NCBI GenBank assembly: GCA_963774155.1
Contig: CAVZDW010000008.1
Location: 434,001-498,000 of the forward strand
Length of the DNA: 64,000 nt
Reading direction: 5' to 3'
Source: DASSUW01 sp963774155
GTDB lineage: Bacteria; Actinomycetota; Thermoleophilia; Solirubrobacterales; Solirubrobacteraceae
Shown here: piece after piece, positions 17,841-26,275 of the stretch
How the letters are laid out: the number at the start of each line of letters is the position of its first letter
Numbering within the stretch: the stretch's first letter is position 1
Translations under genes and position numbers: made by a program
Notes under the pieces: model-generated
Seen by the model: the letters and a program-made list of their open reading frames with translations, nothing else
The model's database searches: none
What the model was told of the DNA's origin: nothing

Positions 17841-18752
17841 GTGGACTTCGCCTCGCCGACCGTTGACGCGACCCGTGGTCGTCTCCTCGCTCGATTCGGG
17901 GCGCGGGTCGAGCCGTGGTGGGAACGGCTTCCCGGAGTCCTCGCCGAGCTGGCGGAGCGCTGGAAGCTGGTCGTCGGTGACGCCGTCGGGCGCGGCAATA
18001 CCTCGCTCGTGGTCCGATGCCGACGCGAGGACGGCCGCCCCGCGGTTCTCAAGCTCACGCCTGAGGTGGAGCTCGGGGTCGCGGAGGCGTCGGCGCTTCG
18101 GAGCTGGGAGTCCTCGGGGCGGGTGCCGCTCGTGTACGACTCCGACGCAGCGTCGGGCGCGCTGCTGCTGGAGGCCATCCCGGGCGAGACCCCGCTCTCG
18201 GAGTCGCGCGCGGCGGTCGAGCTGACGGAGATCGCGAGCCTCATCGGCGGGCTGCATCGCAGCGGCGCGCCAGTCCTTGCCGACGGCGTGGTGTCGCTCA
18301 CGGCGCGGGTCGAGTTCATCTTCGAGCACTGGGTCGAGCGGCACGGCCGGCGCGGCGAGGCGGCGACTCGCGCGGTGCCGGTCGACCGACTCCGCCGTGG
18401 CCACGAGCTCGCGCGAGGGCTTGCCGCCGATGCCGGCGTGCCCGTGCTGCTGCACGGCGACCTGCATCCGGGGAACGTGCTCGACGGCGGCGAGGGCCGC
18501 GGCTTGGTCGCCATCGACCCGCGCCCCTGCGTGGGAGACGCCGCGTTCGACGTCGTGGACTGGGTGTTCTGGGCGGTCGATGACCCGGGCGCCTGGGAGC
18601 CGCGCAGCCGAGCCCTTGCCCTGGCGCTGGGGCTCGACCGCGAACGCCTATGGGGCTGGTGCGCGGCCTTGGCCGCGATGCTGGCCGCCGCCGAGGTCGC
18701 CCACGGCGGCAGAGCCGAGCGGGTCGCCGCGCTCCTCGCGCTCTCACCCTGA
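17841..18752 (+). CDS. APH(6)/hydroxyurea-type phosphotransferase (kinase fold)
   Basis: A 303-aa soluble kinase of the aminoglycoside/hydroxyurea phosphotransferase family. Seen: a P-loop-like GRGNTSLVVRCR, the ATP-anchoring VLKLTPEVE lysine, catalytic loop LLHGDLHPGNVL (Brenner motif HGDLHxxN) and the metal site VAIDPRPCVGDAAFDV. Members phosphorylate streptomycin-like drugs or hydroxyurea, but many chromosomal copies have unknown substrates. GTG 17841 is the start; no strong ribosome binding site is visible. It is convergent with the permease operon and stands alone. Confidence 0.85.
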   Translation: MDFASPTVDATRGRLLARFGARVEPWWERLPGVLAELAERWKLVVGDAVGRGNTSLVVRCRREDGRPAVLKLTPEVELGVAEASALRSWESSGRVPLVYDSDAASGALLLEAIPGETPLSESRAAVELTEIASLIGGLHRSGAPVLADGVVSLTARVEFIFEHWVERHGRRGEAATRAVPVDRLRRGHELARGLAADAGVPVLLHGDLHPGNVLDGGEGRGLVAIDPRPCVGDAAFDVVDWVFWAVDDPGAWEPRSRALALALGLDRERLWGWCAALAAMLAAAEVAHGGRAERVAALLALSP

Positions 18753-18784
18753 GCGCGCGGCGCGTCCTGAGTCTCGCGCCGCTC

Positions 18785-20008
18785 TCATACCGTTCGCAAT
18801 GCCACGGTAGGCGGCATCCGAGACGCTCGAACGGCCGGCAGCAGGCCGGCGAACGCGCCGATCAGGATGGCCGAGGCGATGCCGCCCGACCACGCCTCGA
18901 CGGGGATCACGACGGCCCAGCTCTTCGAGCTGGCGTACACGGCCGTTGCCGCGGCCCCGGCCAGCACGCCGACGACGCCGCCGATGACGGCGAGCAGGAT
19001 CGACTCGCCGAGGAACTGCGTCCGGATCTGGCCCTTCGTCGCGCCGAGGGCGCGACGGAGCCCGATCTCCGAGCGGCGTTCCAGAACCGAGATGATCATG
19101 ATGTTGGCGACACCGACGGCACCCACGATCAGCGCCACCACCCCGAGCCCGAGAAAGAGGCTGTCGAACGCCCCCGCCGCAGCGGCCCGGGCGGTGAGCG
19201 CGTCGGACGGCTGGCTTACATTCACCTCGTTCGGCGCCTCGGGGTTGGCGGTCTGCGCGAGCAACGACTGCACCGCCGCCTCGCGACCGGTGGCGGCGCG
19301 CACGTAGATCGAGCTCGGCGGGCCGACCTCCTCCTCGCCGCGGACCATGCTGACGTAGCCGACGTACTTCCGGGCGGCCGGATAGCCGATCAAGGCGCTG
19401 TTGTCGATGTCGGGCTCCAGCGGTGAGGGCTTCAGAATGCCCGCGACGTTGAACCACTGCTCTCCCAGCCAGATTCGCTGATCGGGGTGGACCCGGTCGA
19501 TGCCCAGCCGTTGCGCGGCGACCGAGCCGAGCACCGCGACCGGCACTTGGGCGGTGCCCTCATTGAGCCAGTCGCCGCGTGCGACGCCGGTGCTGAGCAC
19601 GGACGGCAGGTTCAGGCTGGTGGCCCGCACCTCGAGACCACCGCTCTTGGCCTCCTGAATCATCGAGTTTCGGTAGACCTTCTCGTCCTCCATCAGGCCG
19701 GTGTGCGCCACCAGCTGGACGTTGTCCAGGTGTGTGATCCGCGCCGGCGCTTCGAGGGGCAGCTTCGACTTCCCGCCGGTGAAGCTCTCTCCGGGCTCGG
19801 CCGTCAGCAGGTTTGTGCCGAGCCGGTCGATCTCCGCGAGCAGCCCGGCCTGCGAGGAGGAGGACAATCCGAGGACCGCGACGATCGCTGCCGTTCCGAT
19901 CGCGATCCCGAGCGCGGACAGCGCGGCGCGCAGCGGCCGGGCGCGCAGCCCGACACTCGCCACCCGCAGCCCGTCCTTCATCCGCAGTCGTCCGCCTTTG
20001 GCACTCAT
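18785..20008 (-). CDS. ABC transporter permease (MacB/FtsX type)
   Basis: A 407-aa membrane protein. One helix near the N-terminus (LSALGIAIGTAAIVAVLGLS, about 28-48) is followed by a long external MacB-type periplasmic-core domain (about 50-275) and three C-terminal helices of the FtsX domain with GVANIMIISVLERRSEIGLRR between them. MacB-like permeases use ATP-driven mechanotransmission to move lipoproteins, peptides or drugs across the envelope. The start overlaps the ATPase stop (ATGA at 20005-20008). A Met at 19981 is an alternative start. Last gene of the five-gene leftward operon. Confidence 0.9.
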   Translation of the reverse strand: MSAKGGRLRMKDGLRVASVGLRARPLRAALSALGIAIGTAAIVAVLGLSSSSQAGLLAEIDRLGTNLLTAEPGESFTGGKSKLPLEAPARITHLDNVQLVAHTGLMEDEKVYRNSMIQEAKSGGLEVRATSLNLPSVLSTGVARGDWLNEGTAQVPVAVLGSVAAQRLGIDRVHPDQRIWLGEQWFNVAGILKPSPLEPDIDNSALIGYPAARKYVGYVSMVRGEEEVGPPSSIYVRAATGREAAVQSLLAQTANPEAPNEVNVSQPSDALTARAAAAGAFDSLFLGLGVVALIVGAVGVANIMIISVLERRSEIGLRRALGATKGQIRTQFLGESILLAVIGGVVGVLAGAAATAVYASSKSWAVVIPVEAWSGGIASAILIGAFAGLLPAVRASRMPPTVALRTV

Positions 20009-20685
20009 GAATCGGAGACCACCTGGCCGTCCAGCACCCGGATCTGGCGTGGCAGCTGATCGGCGAGGGCCCCGTCGTGCGTGATCATGAGGATGGTGGC
20101 GCCGGCGGCGTTGAGCTCGCGGATGAGCGCCATGATCGATGCGCCGGTGGCGCTGTCGAGGTTTCCGGTCGGTTCGTCGGCAAGGACGATCGCCGGACGT
20201 CCGACGAGGGCCCGCGCGATCGCAACCCGCTGCCGCTCGCCTCCGGAGAGCTGGGTGGGCTTGAACGTCGCGCGTTCGGAGAGGCCGACCCGTTCGAGCG
20301 CTTCATCAGCCCGCCCGTATCGCTCGGCGGCGAGGGCGCCGGCGTAGAGCAACCCGTCGGCGACGTTCTCCCGCGCCGTGGCATGCTCGGCCAGGAAGAA
20401 CTGCTGGAAGACGAACCCGATCTCCCGGGCCCGCAGCAGCGACAGCTCGCGGTCGCTCAGCCGCGCCGCGTCGACCCCACCGATCCGGACCACGCCACTG
20501 CTGGGCCGCTCCAGCGTCCCGATGACGTGCAGGAGCGTGGACTTGCCCGATCCCGAGGGGCCCACGATGGCCACCAGCTCGCCCCGCCGCACGGAGAAGG
20601 ACACCCCCCGGAGGGCGGACACCGGCGGCTGCTCACCGTAGACCTTGGTCACGCCATCCAGTTCGAGAACTGATTCGCCGCTCAT
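20005..20685 (-). CDS. ABC transporter ATPase (MacB/LolD type)
   Basis: A 226-aa nucleotide-binding subunit that powers the adjacent permease. All motifs are present: Walker A GPSGSGKST, Q-loop FVFQQFFL, signature LSGGERQRVAIARAL, Walker B VLADEPTGNLD and H-loop MITHD. The FVFQ and EPTGNLD wording is typical of the MacB/LolD clade. It overlaps both neighbours by 4 bp (permease downstream, membrane-fusion protein upstream), so all are co-translated. Confidence 0.95.
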   Translation of the reverse strand: MSGESVLELDGVTKVYGEQPPVSALRGVSFSVRRGELVAIVGPSGSGKSTLLHVIGTLERPSSGVVRIGGVDAARLSDRELSLLRAREIGFVFQQFFLAEHATARENVADGLLYAGALAAERYGRADEALERVGLSERATFKPTQLSGGERQRVAIARALVGRPAIVLADEPTGNLDSATGASIMALIRELNAAGATILMITHDGALADQLPRQIRVLDGQVVSDS

Positions 20686-21725
20686 AGCGACGGCACGACC
20701 ACTTGGTCGCCTTCGTCAAGATCGCCCTCGACCTCGACTCGTCCGTCCGTGGTGTCGAACAGGCCCAGCCGCACGGCGACCAGCTCGCGTCGCCCGCCGT
20801 CGCGCACGACCTCGACCGCGAACCCGCCGCCAGACTTCCCGACGAGCGCGGTAACCGGCACGCTCAGGGCGCTCTCGACTCCCTTGGTCGTGATGTCCAC
20901 CTGGACCGGGGCCCTGTCGAGCCCGCGCGCCTTCTGTGGCTCGTCGAGACTGATGTAGGCCGGGATCGTCGCGTTCCCGACGGCATCGTCCTTCCCAGCC
21001 GACTCGGCGACCCTCCCGAGCCGGTCCACCTTTCCCTTTACCGATGTGTTGCCTGGCAGAGTGATCTGCGCACGGTCACCCACGTTCACCTCACCCTGCT
21101 GCGACGCCTCGAGGTCCACCTGCACCTCGAGCGTGTCGGATGTGGCCTGCGCGACCTGTGCACCCGGCCGGGCGGATCCACCGAGCTCGCCGGTCACCTT
21201 GGAGATCCGCGCCGGCTTGGGCAGGAAGACCGCATCGTCGATCGCAAGGCCCAGCTTCTTGAGCGCCTCCTCCGTCCGCCAGGTGAAATCGCTGTCGCCG
21301 GGATCGACGTTGGCGCCGAGCTTGTGCAGGTTCCGGTTGAGCTGGCGGACGTCGTTGCCTTCGTCGCCCATGTCCAGGTCGCGGTAGGCCGGGACGGTGC
21401 CACAGAGCATCAGAACCGGGGCGTCGTCCACGCGATAGAACACGTCGCCGCAGTCGACCTTGTCGCCTGCAGCGGGAAGCTCGGTGTAGATCCCGCCCGC
21501 CTGGTTGATCGCTGAGTACGGCGAGCCGTCCGAGCGCGCCCGATAGGTCAGGGTCCCGTCCAGCGAGACCATGTCCGACAGCTTTCCGCGTTCCACCCTC
21601 ACGGTGTTCGCGGGCGGCTCCTGTGCGGCCGCGGTCGCTTCTTTTCCACCAGACGTGGCGACCACGCCGCCCGTGGCGGCCATGGCAACCAGGACGGCCG
21701 CTCCGGCCAGCACCCACGGTCTCAC
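20682..21725 (-). CDS. membrane-fusion (HlyD/MacA-like) protein with peptidoglycan-binding domain
   Basis: A 347-aa protein anchored by an N-terminal helix (WVLAGAAVLVAMAATGGVVA). The exported part has a lipoyl/barrel-sandwich strand (VRVERGKLSDMVSLDGTLTY), an inserted peptidoglycan-binding helical domain (GDEGNDVRQLNRNLHKLG followed by DFTWRTEEALKKLG) and C-terminal beta-barrel strands (GDRAQITLPGN, LSVPVTALVG). In actinobacteria such MFP/PGBD proteins accompany MacB-type ABC pairs. GTG 21725 overlaps the stop of the lipoprotein gene (GTGA), giving a precise start. No outer-membrane channel exists in this lineage, so it likely anchors the pump in the cell wall. Confidence 0.88.
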   Translation of the reverse strand: MRPWVLAGAAVLVAMAATGGVVATSGGKEATAAAQEPPANTVRVERGKLSDMVSLDGTLTYRARSDGSPYSAINQAGGIYTELPAAGDKVDCGDVFYRVDDAPVLMLCGTVPAYRDLDMGDEGNDVRQLNRNLHKLGANVDPGDSDFTWRTEEALKKLGLAIDDAVFLPKPARISKVTGELGGSARPGAQVAQATSDTLEVQVDLEASQQGEVNVGDRAQITLPGNTSVKGKVDRLGRVAESAGKDDAVGNATIPAYISLDEPQKARGLDRAPVQVDITTKGVESALSVPVTALVGKSGGGFAVEVVRDGGRRELVAVRLGLFDTTDGRVEVEGDLDEGDQVVVPSL

Positions 21726-22210
21726 TGGCCCGTCGCCTCCGCCGCAAGATCGCGGCACGTCTGCATCGCGGCGTTGATCGCCGCAAGGCCCCCTGCGGCG
21801 GATGGGATCTTTCTCGTGTCGACGAGGGGCGCACCCTTGGCGGGGTCCGGGAAGTCCTCCACGCCGTTGTCGCGCATGCACTGAGCGAACTCGAGGCGCA
21901 CCTCCTGCTCGGAGTCGCTCACGTCCTGGTCGCCCATGAACCCCGGTGGCTGCAGGTCCTTGCACGCGCCGATGGCCTTGTCCCACGCCGGGGCGCTCGG
22001 GTCCAGCGACGAGCCATTCAGTACCCCATCGACTGTCAATCCGCCCGACGAGGGTGGGTCCGGGAACTCGCTGACGCCGTTGTCCCGCATGCACTCGGCG
22101 AACTTCGTCGCCTTGGTGGCGTTCTCGGGGTTGCCGTTCTCGGCGGGTTCGTTCCCACAGCCCGCGACGATCAAGGCGACCATGGCAACGGCGGCCAACT
22201 GCCGGGTCAC
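21722..22210 (-). CDS. lipoprotein with duplicated CMRDNGV-FPDP motif
   Basis: A 162-aa exported lipoprotein: hydrophobic signal (LAAVAMVALIVAGC) with lipobox cysteine at about residue 18. The mature part contains two copies of a motif, KFAECMRDNGVSEFPDP and EFAQCMRDNGVEDFPDP, each followed some 40-50 residues later by another Cys (IGACKDL, MQTCRDL), suggesting two small disulfide-bonded repeats. I know such proteins as a common but unnamed actinobacterial type. GTG 22210 overlaps the stop of the VanY-like gene (GTGA). Placed between a peptidase and a membrane-fusion protein, it is likely a wall-side partner of the pump. Confidence 0.8.
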   Translation of the reverse strand: MTRQLAAVAMVALIVAGCGNEPAENGNPENATKATKFAECMRDNGVSEFPDPPSSGGLTVDGVLNGSSLDPSAPAWDKAIGACKDLQPPGFMGDQDVSDSEQEVRLEFAQCMRDNGVEDFPDPAKGAPLVDTRKIPSAAGGLAAINAAMQTCRDLAAEATGQ

Positions 22211-22800
22211 TGCTGCATCCTCGGGTCGTGCGTCGGGTCGGCGTACATGGGAGGGCAGCCGTGCTCGGCGGCTTCGGGGCGCAGTTCGTAGTGCCAGGGT
22301 TCGTTGCCGTAGATCTGGCACAGCCCGTACTCGGCGCCGTGCTCGGACAGCCACGCCGTGGCGTCGGAGGGCCCGAGGTCGACCGCGTCCCCAGACACGT
22401 GAGGGGACGCGTCGGGGGTCGCCACCCATCGGGCAGCTTCCGCTTCTGAGCCGTACTTCGCGATCGCCTCGTCGAGGAGCTGTTGTTGGTGCTCCGGGGA
22501 GCGCCAGCCGCTCTGGACGTACCACTCGATCCCGTCGTACTCGGCATCAGCTGCCGCCTGGCGGAGAGCAGCGTCGAGAGCCGGATCGAGGTTGCCTCCA
22601 CCCCGGATCCGACGCGGCGCATCACGGTGCCCACTGCGAGGGACGTCGATGGGCGACGCGGCCGTCGAGGCAGAGGACGCCAGCGACTGGTAGCCGAGGT
22701 CTGCTCCGATGGTCGCGATGACGACGACCAGGCCGGCGACAAGGATCCTGCGAATCCGACTCCGACGGGTCGTTGTTCGTGCTGGTTGGCGGTAGGTCAC
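22207..22800 (-). CDS. M15 (VanY-type) D-alanyl-D-alanine carboxypeptidase
   Basis: A 197-aa membrane-anchored zinc peptidase: basic N-terminus, one helix (ILVAGLVVVIATIGADLGY, about 19-37), then an M15B catalytic domain with YVQSGWRSPEHQQQLL, zinc motif SPHVSGDAVDLG and EPWHYE. VanY-type enzymes cut the terminal D-Ala from peptidoglycan stem peptides outside the membrane and lower the number of glycopeptide targets. It is the first gene of the leftward operon and divergent from a VanR/VanS-like pair, which supports a cell-wall-stress role. Glycopeptide resistance genes vanHAX are absent. Confidence 0.88.
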   Translation of the reverse strand: MTYRQPARTTTRRSRIRRILVAGLVVVIATIGADLGYQSLASSASTAASPIDVPRSGHRDAPRRIRGGGNLDPALDAALRQAAADAEYDGIEWYVQSGWRSPEHQQQLLDEAIAKYGSEAEAARWVATPDASPHVSGDAVDLGPSDATAWLSEHGAEYGLCQIYGNEPWHYELRPEAAEHGCPPMYADPTHDPRMQQ

Positions 22801-22846
22801 GCCGCCATTGAAGGCAGCGTGGTGTTGCCGGCACGTACGTGGTTTT

Positions 22847-22879
22847 CGATATGCCGACGATATGCGCCGGCTCTAGCAT
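22847..22879 (+). promoter_or_regulatory. 11-bp direct repeat CGATATGC and -10 box before the VanR-like gene
   Basis: CGATATGC occurs at 22847-22854 and 22858-22865, exactly 11 bp apart. A -10-like TAGCAT (22874-22879) begins 8 bp after the second copy, and the ATG of the regulator follows 6 nt later at 22886, so the transcript is probably leaderless. The geometry matches class-II activation by OmpR/SARP-type winged-helix proteins. Confidence 0.62.
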
Positions 22880-22885
22880 CGGAGC

Positions 22886-23569
22886 ATGCGTGTGTTGCTC
22901 GTCGAGGACGAGCCTTATATGGCGGAAGCCATCCGCGATGGACTACGCCTGGAAGCGATCGCGGCGGACATCGCCGGTGACGGCGAGACCGCTCTGGAGC
23001 TGCTGAGCGTCAACGCCTACGACATCGCCGTGCTGGACCGGGACATTCCCGGGCCCTCCGGCGACGAGATCGCCAAAGGCATCGTCGCCTCCGGCAGCGG
23101 CATGCCGATCCTCATGCTCACCGCTGCCGACCGGCTCGACGACAAGGTCTCCGGGTTCGAGCTCGGCGCCGACGACTACCTCACGAAGCCGTTCGAACTC
23201 CGAGAGCTCGTGCTCCGGCTCAGAGCACTCGACCGCAGGCGCGCCCACAACCGGCCGCCCGTGCTGGAGATCGCCGGCCTGCGGCTGGATCCGTTCCGCC
23301 GCGAGGTCTACCGCGACGGCCGCTACGTCCCGCTCACGCGGAAGCAGTTCGCGGTGCTCGAAGTGCTCGTCGCCGCCGAAGGCGGTGTCGTCAGCGCCGA
23401 AGAGCTCCTGGAACGGGCATGGGATCAGAACGCCGACCCGTTCACCAACGCCGTGCGCATCACGGTCTCGGCACTGCGCAAACGGCTCGGCGAGCCCTGG
23501 CTCATCGCCACCATGGCCGGCGTCGGGTACCGCATCGACACCGGGCGTGAGGGAGGGGACGGTGGATAG
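22886..23569 (+). CDS. OmpR-family response regulator (VanR-like)
   Basis: A 227-aa cytoplasmic regulator. Receiver domain: acidic pocket LVEDEP, phosphoacceptor region VLDRDIPGPSGDE, switch Thr in MLTAADR, and Lys in YLTKPFELREL. C-terminal winged helix (about 130-220): LTRKQFAVLEVLVAAEGGVVS and VRITVSALRKRLGEP with the closing GVGYRID. It is transcribed with a histidine kinase (8-bp overlap) and divergent from the VanY-like envelope operon, its probable target. Direct repeats at its own promoter suggest autoregulation. Confidence 0.92.
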   Translation: MRVLLVEDEPYMAEAIRDGLRLEAIAADIAGDGETALELLSVNAYDIAVLDRDIPGPSGDEIAKGIVASGSGMPILMLTAADRLDDKVSGFELGADDYLTKPFELRELVLRLRALDRRRAHNRPPVLEIAGLRLDPFRREVYRDGRYVPLTRKQFAVLEVLVAAEGGVVSAEELLERAWDQNADPFTNAVRITVSALRKRLGEPWLIATMAGVGYRIDTGREGGDGG

Positions 23570-24653
23570 GGCCCCTGGCTTGAGCGTCCGCCTCAAGCTC
23601 ACCCTCAGCTACGCCGGCTTCCTGATGCTCGCCGGTGCCTTGCTGCTCGCCGTCGTGTGGGTGTTCCTGCTGCGCTACGTACCCGAGGTCCTGGTAGGAC
23701 CCGGCCCTCGCAGTCCGACCCGCTCGGACCTCCTCCGCGCTTTCGCTCCGAAGGCGGCGATCGTGTACGCGTTCCTGCTCGTGTTCGGTCTCCTGGGAGG
23801 GTGGTTTCTCGCCGGCCAGATGCTCGCCCCGCTGACCCGCATCACCAACGCGGCACGCATGGCCGCAACCGGATCGCTGTCACACCGGATCCAGTTGGAA
23901 GGCCGCAGAGATGAGTTCCGCGAGCTCTCCGACGCCTTCGACAGCATGCTCGCGCGGCTCGAAGCACATGTCGCCGAACAGCAGCGGTTCGCAGCCAATG
24001 CCTCCCACGAGCTGCGCACCCCGCTGGCGGTCACGCAGACACTTCTCGACGTGGCCCGCAATGATCCAAACCGCGATAACGGCGAGCTCGTCGACCGCCT
24101 CCACGCCGTCAACACCCGAGCGATCGACCTCACTGAAGCATTGCTCCTCCTCAGCCGCGCCGACCAGCGGTCCTTCGCCCGAGGACACGTCGACCTGTCC
24201 CTCATCGCCGAAGAAGCCACCGAAACGCTCCTCCCCTTCGCAGAAGAGCGCGGCGTCACCATCGAGACGTCCGGCGACATGACCCCGACCATCGGCTCAT
24301 CCGCGCTCCTGCTGCAGATGGCGACGAACCTCGTGCACAACGCGATCGTCCACAACCTGCCCGAACAGGGCGCCGTGTGGGTCACGACGAGCGTTCAGCC
24401 CGAGAGCGTGGAGCTCACCGTCGAGAACACGGGCGACAAGCTCACCCCACAGCTGGTGTCCACGCTTGTCGAGCCGTTTCAGCGCGGCTCCAAGCGCATC
24501 CGCACCGACCACGCAGGCGTCGGCCTCGGCCTGGCAATCGTCAAGAGCATCACCCAAGCACACGACGGAACCCTCACCCTCACCCCCCGGGCCGCTGGGG
24601 GGCTCTGCGTCACGGTGCAACTCCCGGCCGCGCCACCGCACGCTGGCAGATGA
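23562..24653 (+). CDS. sensor histidine kinase (VanS-like)
   Basis: A 363-aa membrane sensor. Two helices (about 10-35 and 67-88) flank a short external loop, followed by HAMP (TRITNAARMAATGSLSHRI), the phosphorylated His in FAANASHELRTPLAV, N-box MATNLVHNAIVHN and G-box VGLGLAIVKS. The usual DxGxG box is poorly kept (VENTGDKLTPQ). The very short external loop resembles intramembrane or VanS-type sensors of cell-wall damage. GTG 23562 overlaps the regulator stop and follows a GGGAGGGG. Codon choice contains more GAA and other less GC-rich codons than neighbours such as the second kinase at 27 kb, a possible sign of transfer. It ends at the tRNA-Gly terminator. Confidence 0.9.
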   Translation: MDRAPGLSVRLKLTLSYAGFLMLAGALLLAVVWVFLLRYVPEVLVGPGPRSPTRSDLLRAFAPKAAIVYAFLLVFGLLGGWFLAGQMLAPLTRITNAARMAATGSLSHRIQLEGRRDEFRELSDAFDSMLARLEAHVAEQQRFAANASHELRTPLAVTQTLLDVARNDPNRDNGELVDRLHAVNTRAIDLTEALLLLSRADQRSFARGHVDLSLIAEEATETLLPFAEERGVTIETSGDMTPTIGSSALLLQMATNLVHNAIVHNLPEQGAVWVTTSVQPESVELTVENTGDKLTPQLVSTLVEPFQRGSKRIRTDHAGVGLGLAIVKSITQAHDGTLTLTPRAAGGLCVTVQLPAAPPHAGR

Positions 24654-24669
24654 CGATCAGATCGAGCCT

Positions 24670-24699
24670 AGAAACAAAGAAACCCCGCATATGCGGGGC
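24670..24699 (-). terminator. intrinsic terminator after tRNA-Gly
   Basis: A perfect 8-bp palindromic stem (CCCCGCAT/ATGCGGGG, 24683-24698) is followed on the minus strand by a T-rich run TTTCTTTGTTT. It ends the leftward tRNA-Gly transcript and may also stop the rightward kinase transcript. Confidence 0.8.
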
Positions 24700-24708
24700 T
24701 TCCTGAGG

Positions 24709-24782
24709 AGCGGATGAAGGGACTCGAACCCTCGACCTTCTGCATGGCAAGCAGACGCTCTAGCCAACTGAGCTACATCCGC
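24709..24782 (-). tRNA. tRNA-Gly (GCC)
   Basis: A full cloverleaf on the minus strand: acceptor GCGGATG pairs with CATCCGC, D-arm GCTC/GAGC, anticodon stem TCTGC/GCAGA with loop TTGCCAT (anticodon GCC), and T-arm with TTCGAGT. The discriminator is T and CCA is not encoded. Confidence 0.96.
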
Positions 24783-24824
24783 GCGAGCAGCGCAGTATAG
24801 CCCCGGTCCCGGTACGGTCGCGAG

Positions 24825-26253
24825 ATGCTGCGGACCGTCGCGCTGATGGCTGCCGTCGCCCTGCCGATCGCGGACCCGGTGCCGACGACGCTGCCCCACT
24901 ACAGCGGTGCTCCGGCGACTGCGCGGCCGATGACGGCGACGAAAGCGCCGCGGAACCCGCATCTGGCGCCGGATCCTCGGAGCAACATCCACAACGACAC
25001 GTGGATGACCGACGCGTACCGCTGGGCCGGGCCGCTCGGGCGCAATCCGACCGCCTTCTCCGGGGCGATGGCGCCCGCGCTGTGCGGCTCGCTGACCTTC
25101 CACTCCAAGGGCTACATCGTCAGCGTCTGCCCGTCGGTGATCGCGGCGCCGCAGGCCCGGGTGATCGACCCGCAGACGCTCGACGTGCTCGCCACCTACG
25201 ACATGCCGAACGCTCCCGACCCGCCTGGGACGAAGGCGTACCAGAACTTCGCCGGCGGGGGCTACTTCTTCCTCGACGGCCGGGACCGGATCTGGAGCGC
25301 CACGAAGACGGGGCACATCTTCGTGCTGCAGGTCGCCGGGGACGGCCGGAGCATCGCCAAGGTCGGCGACTATGACCTCACCGGCGTGCTCGCCGACGAC
25401 GAGCGCATCAGCTCGGCGCTGCCGGACTTCAAGGGCCGGATCTGGTTCGTCTCCAAGCGCAACGGCAAGGTCGGCATCCTCGATCCGCGGACCCGCGCCG
25501 ATCGCGTACAAGCAGCTCAACGAGGAGATCCAGAACTCGTTCACGGTCGACAAGAACGCGGTCTACGTCGTCTCGAGCAAGCGGATGTACCGCTTCAGCG
25601 CCCGGAACGGCAAGCCGCGGATCGACTGGCGGCACGCGTACCGCAACTCGGGGATCGTCAAGCCCGGCCAGGCCGACGCCGGCTCCGGCACCACGCCGAC
25701 GATCATGCGCGGCGGCTACGTCGCCATCACCGACAACGCGGATCCGATGAACGTCGTCGTCTACCGCAAGTACGACCGGCCGAAGAGGCGCCGCGTGGTC
25801 TGCGAGCAGCCCGTCTTCGAGGCCGGCGCGGGCGCCACCGAGAACTCGCTGATCACGGCCGGCCGCTCCCTCTTCGTGGAGAACAACTACGGCTACCAGG
25901 ACCCGTTCGGCCCCAGCTCCGGCGCGCTGACCACGCCCGGGTTCGCGCGCGTCGACGTCACGAAGGACGGCTGCACGCTCGTCTGGACGAACACGACCGA
26001 GCGCGCGCCGACGGTCGTCCCCAAGCTCTCGACGGCCACCGGCCTCATCTACACGTACACGCGCGACGAGGCGATCATCGGGCAGCCGTACTTCTGGACC
26101 GCGATCGACGCCCGCAGCGGCGCCACGGCCTTCAAGGTCTACGCGGGCAGCGGCCTGGGCTTCAACAACAACTACGCGGGCCTCGCCCTCGGGCCGGACG
26201 GCACGGCGTACCTCGGTGTCACCGGCGGGATCGTGGCCCTCAGGGACGGCTAG
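24825..26253 (+). pseudogene. exported beta-propeller-like protein, broken by a one-base frameshift
   Basis: The first part (24825 to about 25500) encodes a short signal-like N-terminus (MLRTVALMAAVALPIA) then strands such as GYIVSVCPSVIAAPQARVID and GGGYFFLDGRDRIWSATKTG. The sequel, PIAYKQLNEEIQNSFTVDKN onward to GVTGGIVALRDG, lies in the next frame from about 25495. Joining them needs one base removed (or two added) near 25490-25505. Together they would form an about 475-aa repeat protein of the PQQ/BamB-like propeller kind, function unknown. -10-like TACGGT ends 6 nt before the ATG. It may be a true pseudogene or a sequencing error; the downstream frame is well conserved in codon use, which favours recent or artificial damage. 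Confidence 0.7.
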
Positions 26254-26256
26254 CGC

Positions 26257-26275
26257 CTGCACGGAATCTGCACGG
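26257..26275 (+). promoter_or_regulatory. 11-bp direct repeat CTGCACGG before the second response regulator
   Basis: CTGCACGG at 26257-26264 and again at 26268-26275 are spaced exactly 11 bp. They lie 44 bp before the regulator GTG at 26319 and right after the stop of the broken propeller gene. OmpR-type regulators bind such repeats, so autoregulation is likely. Confidence 0.6.
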
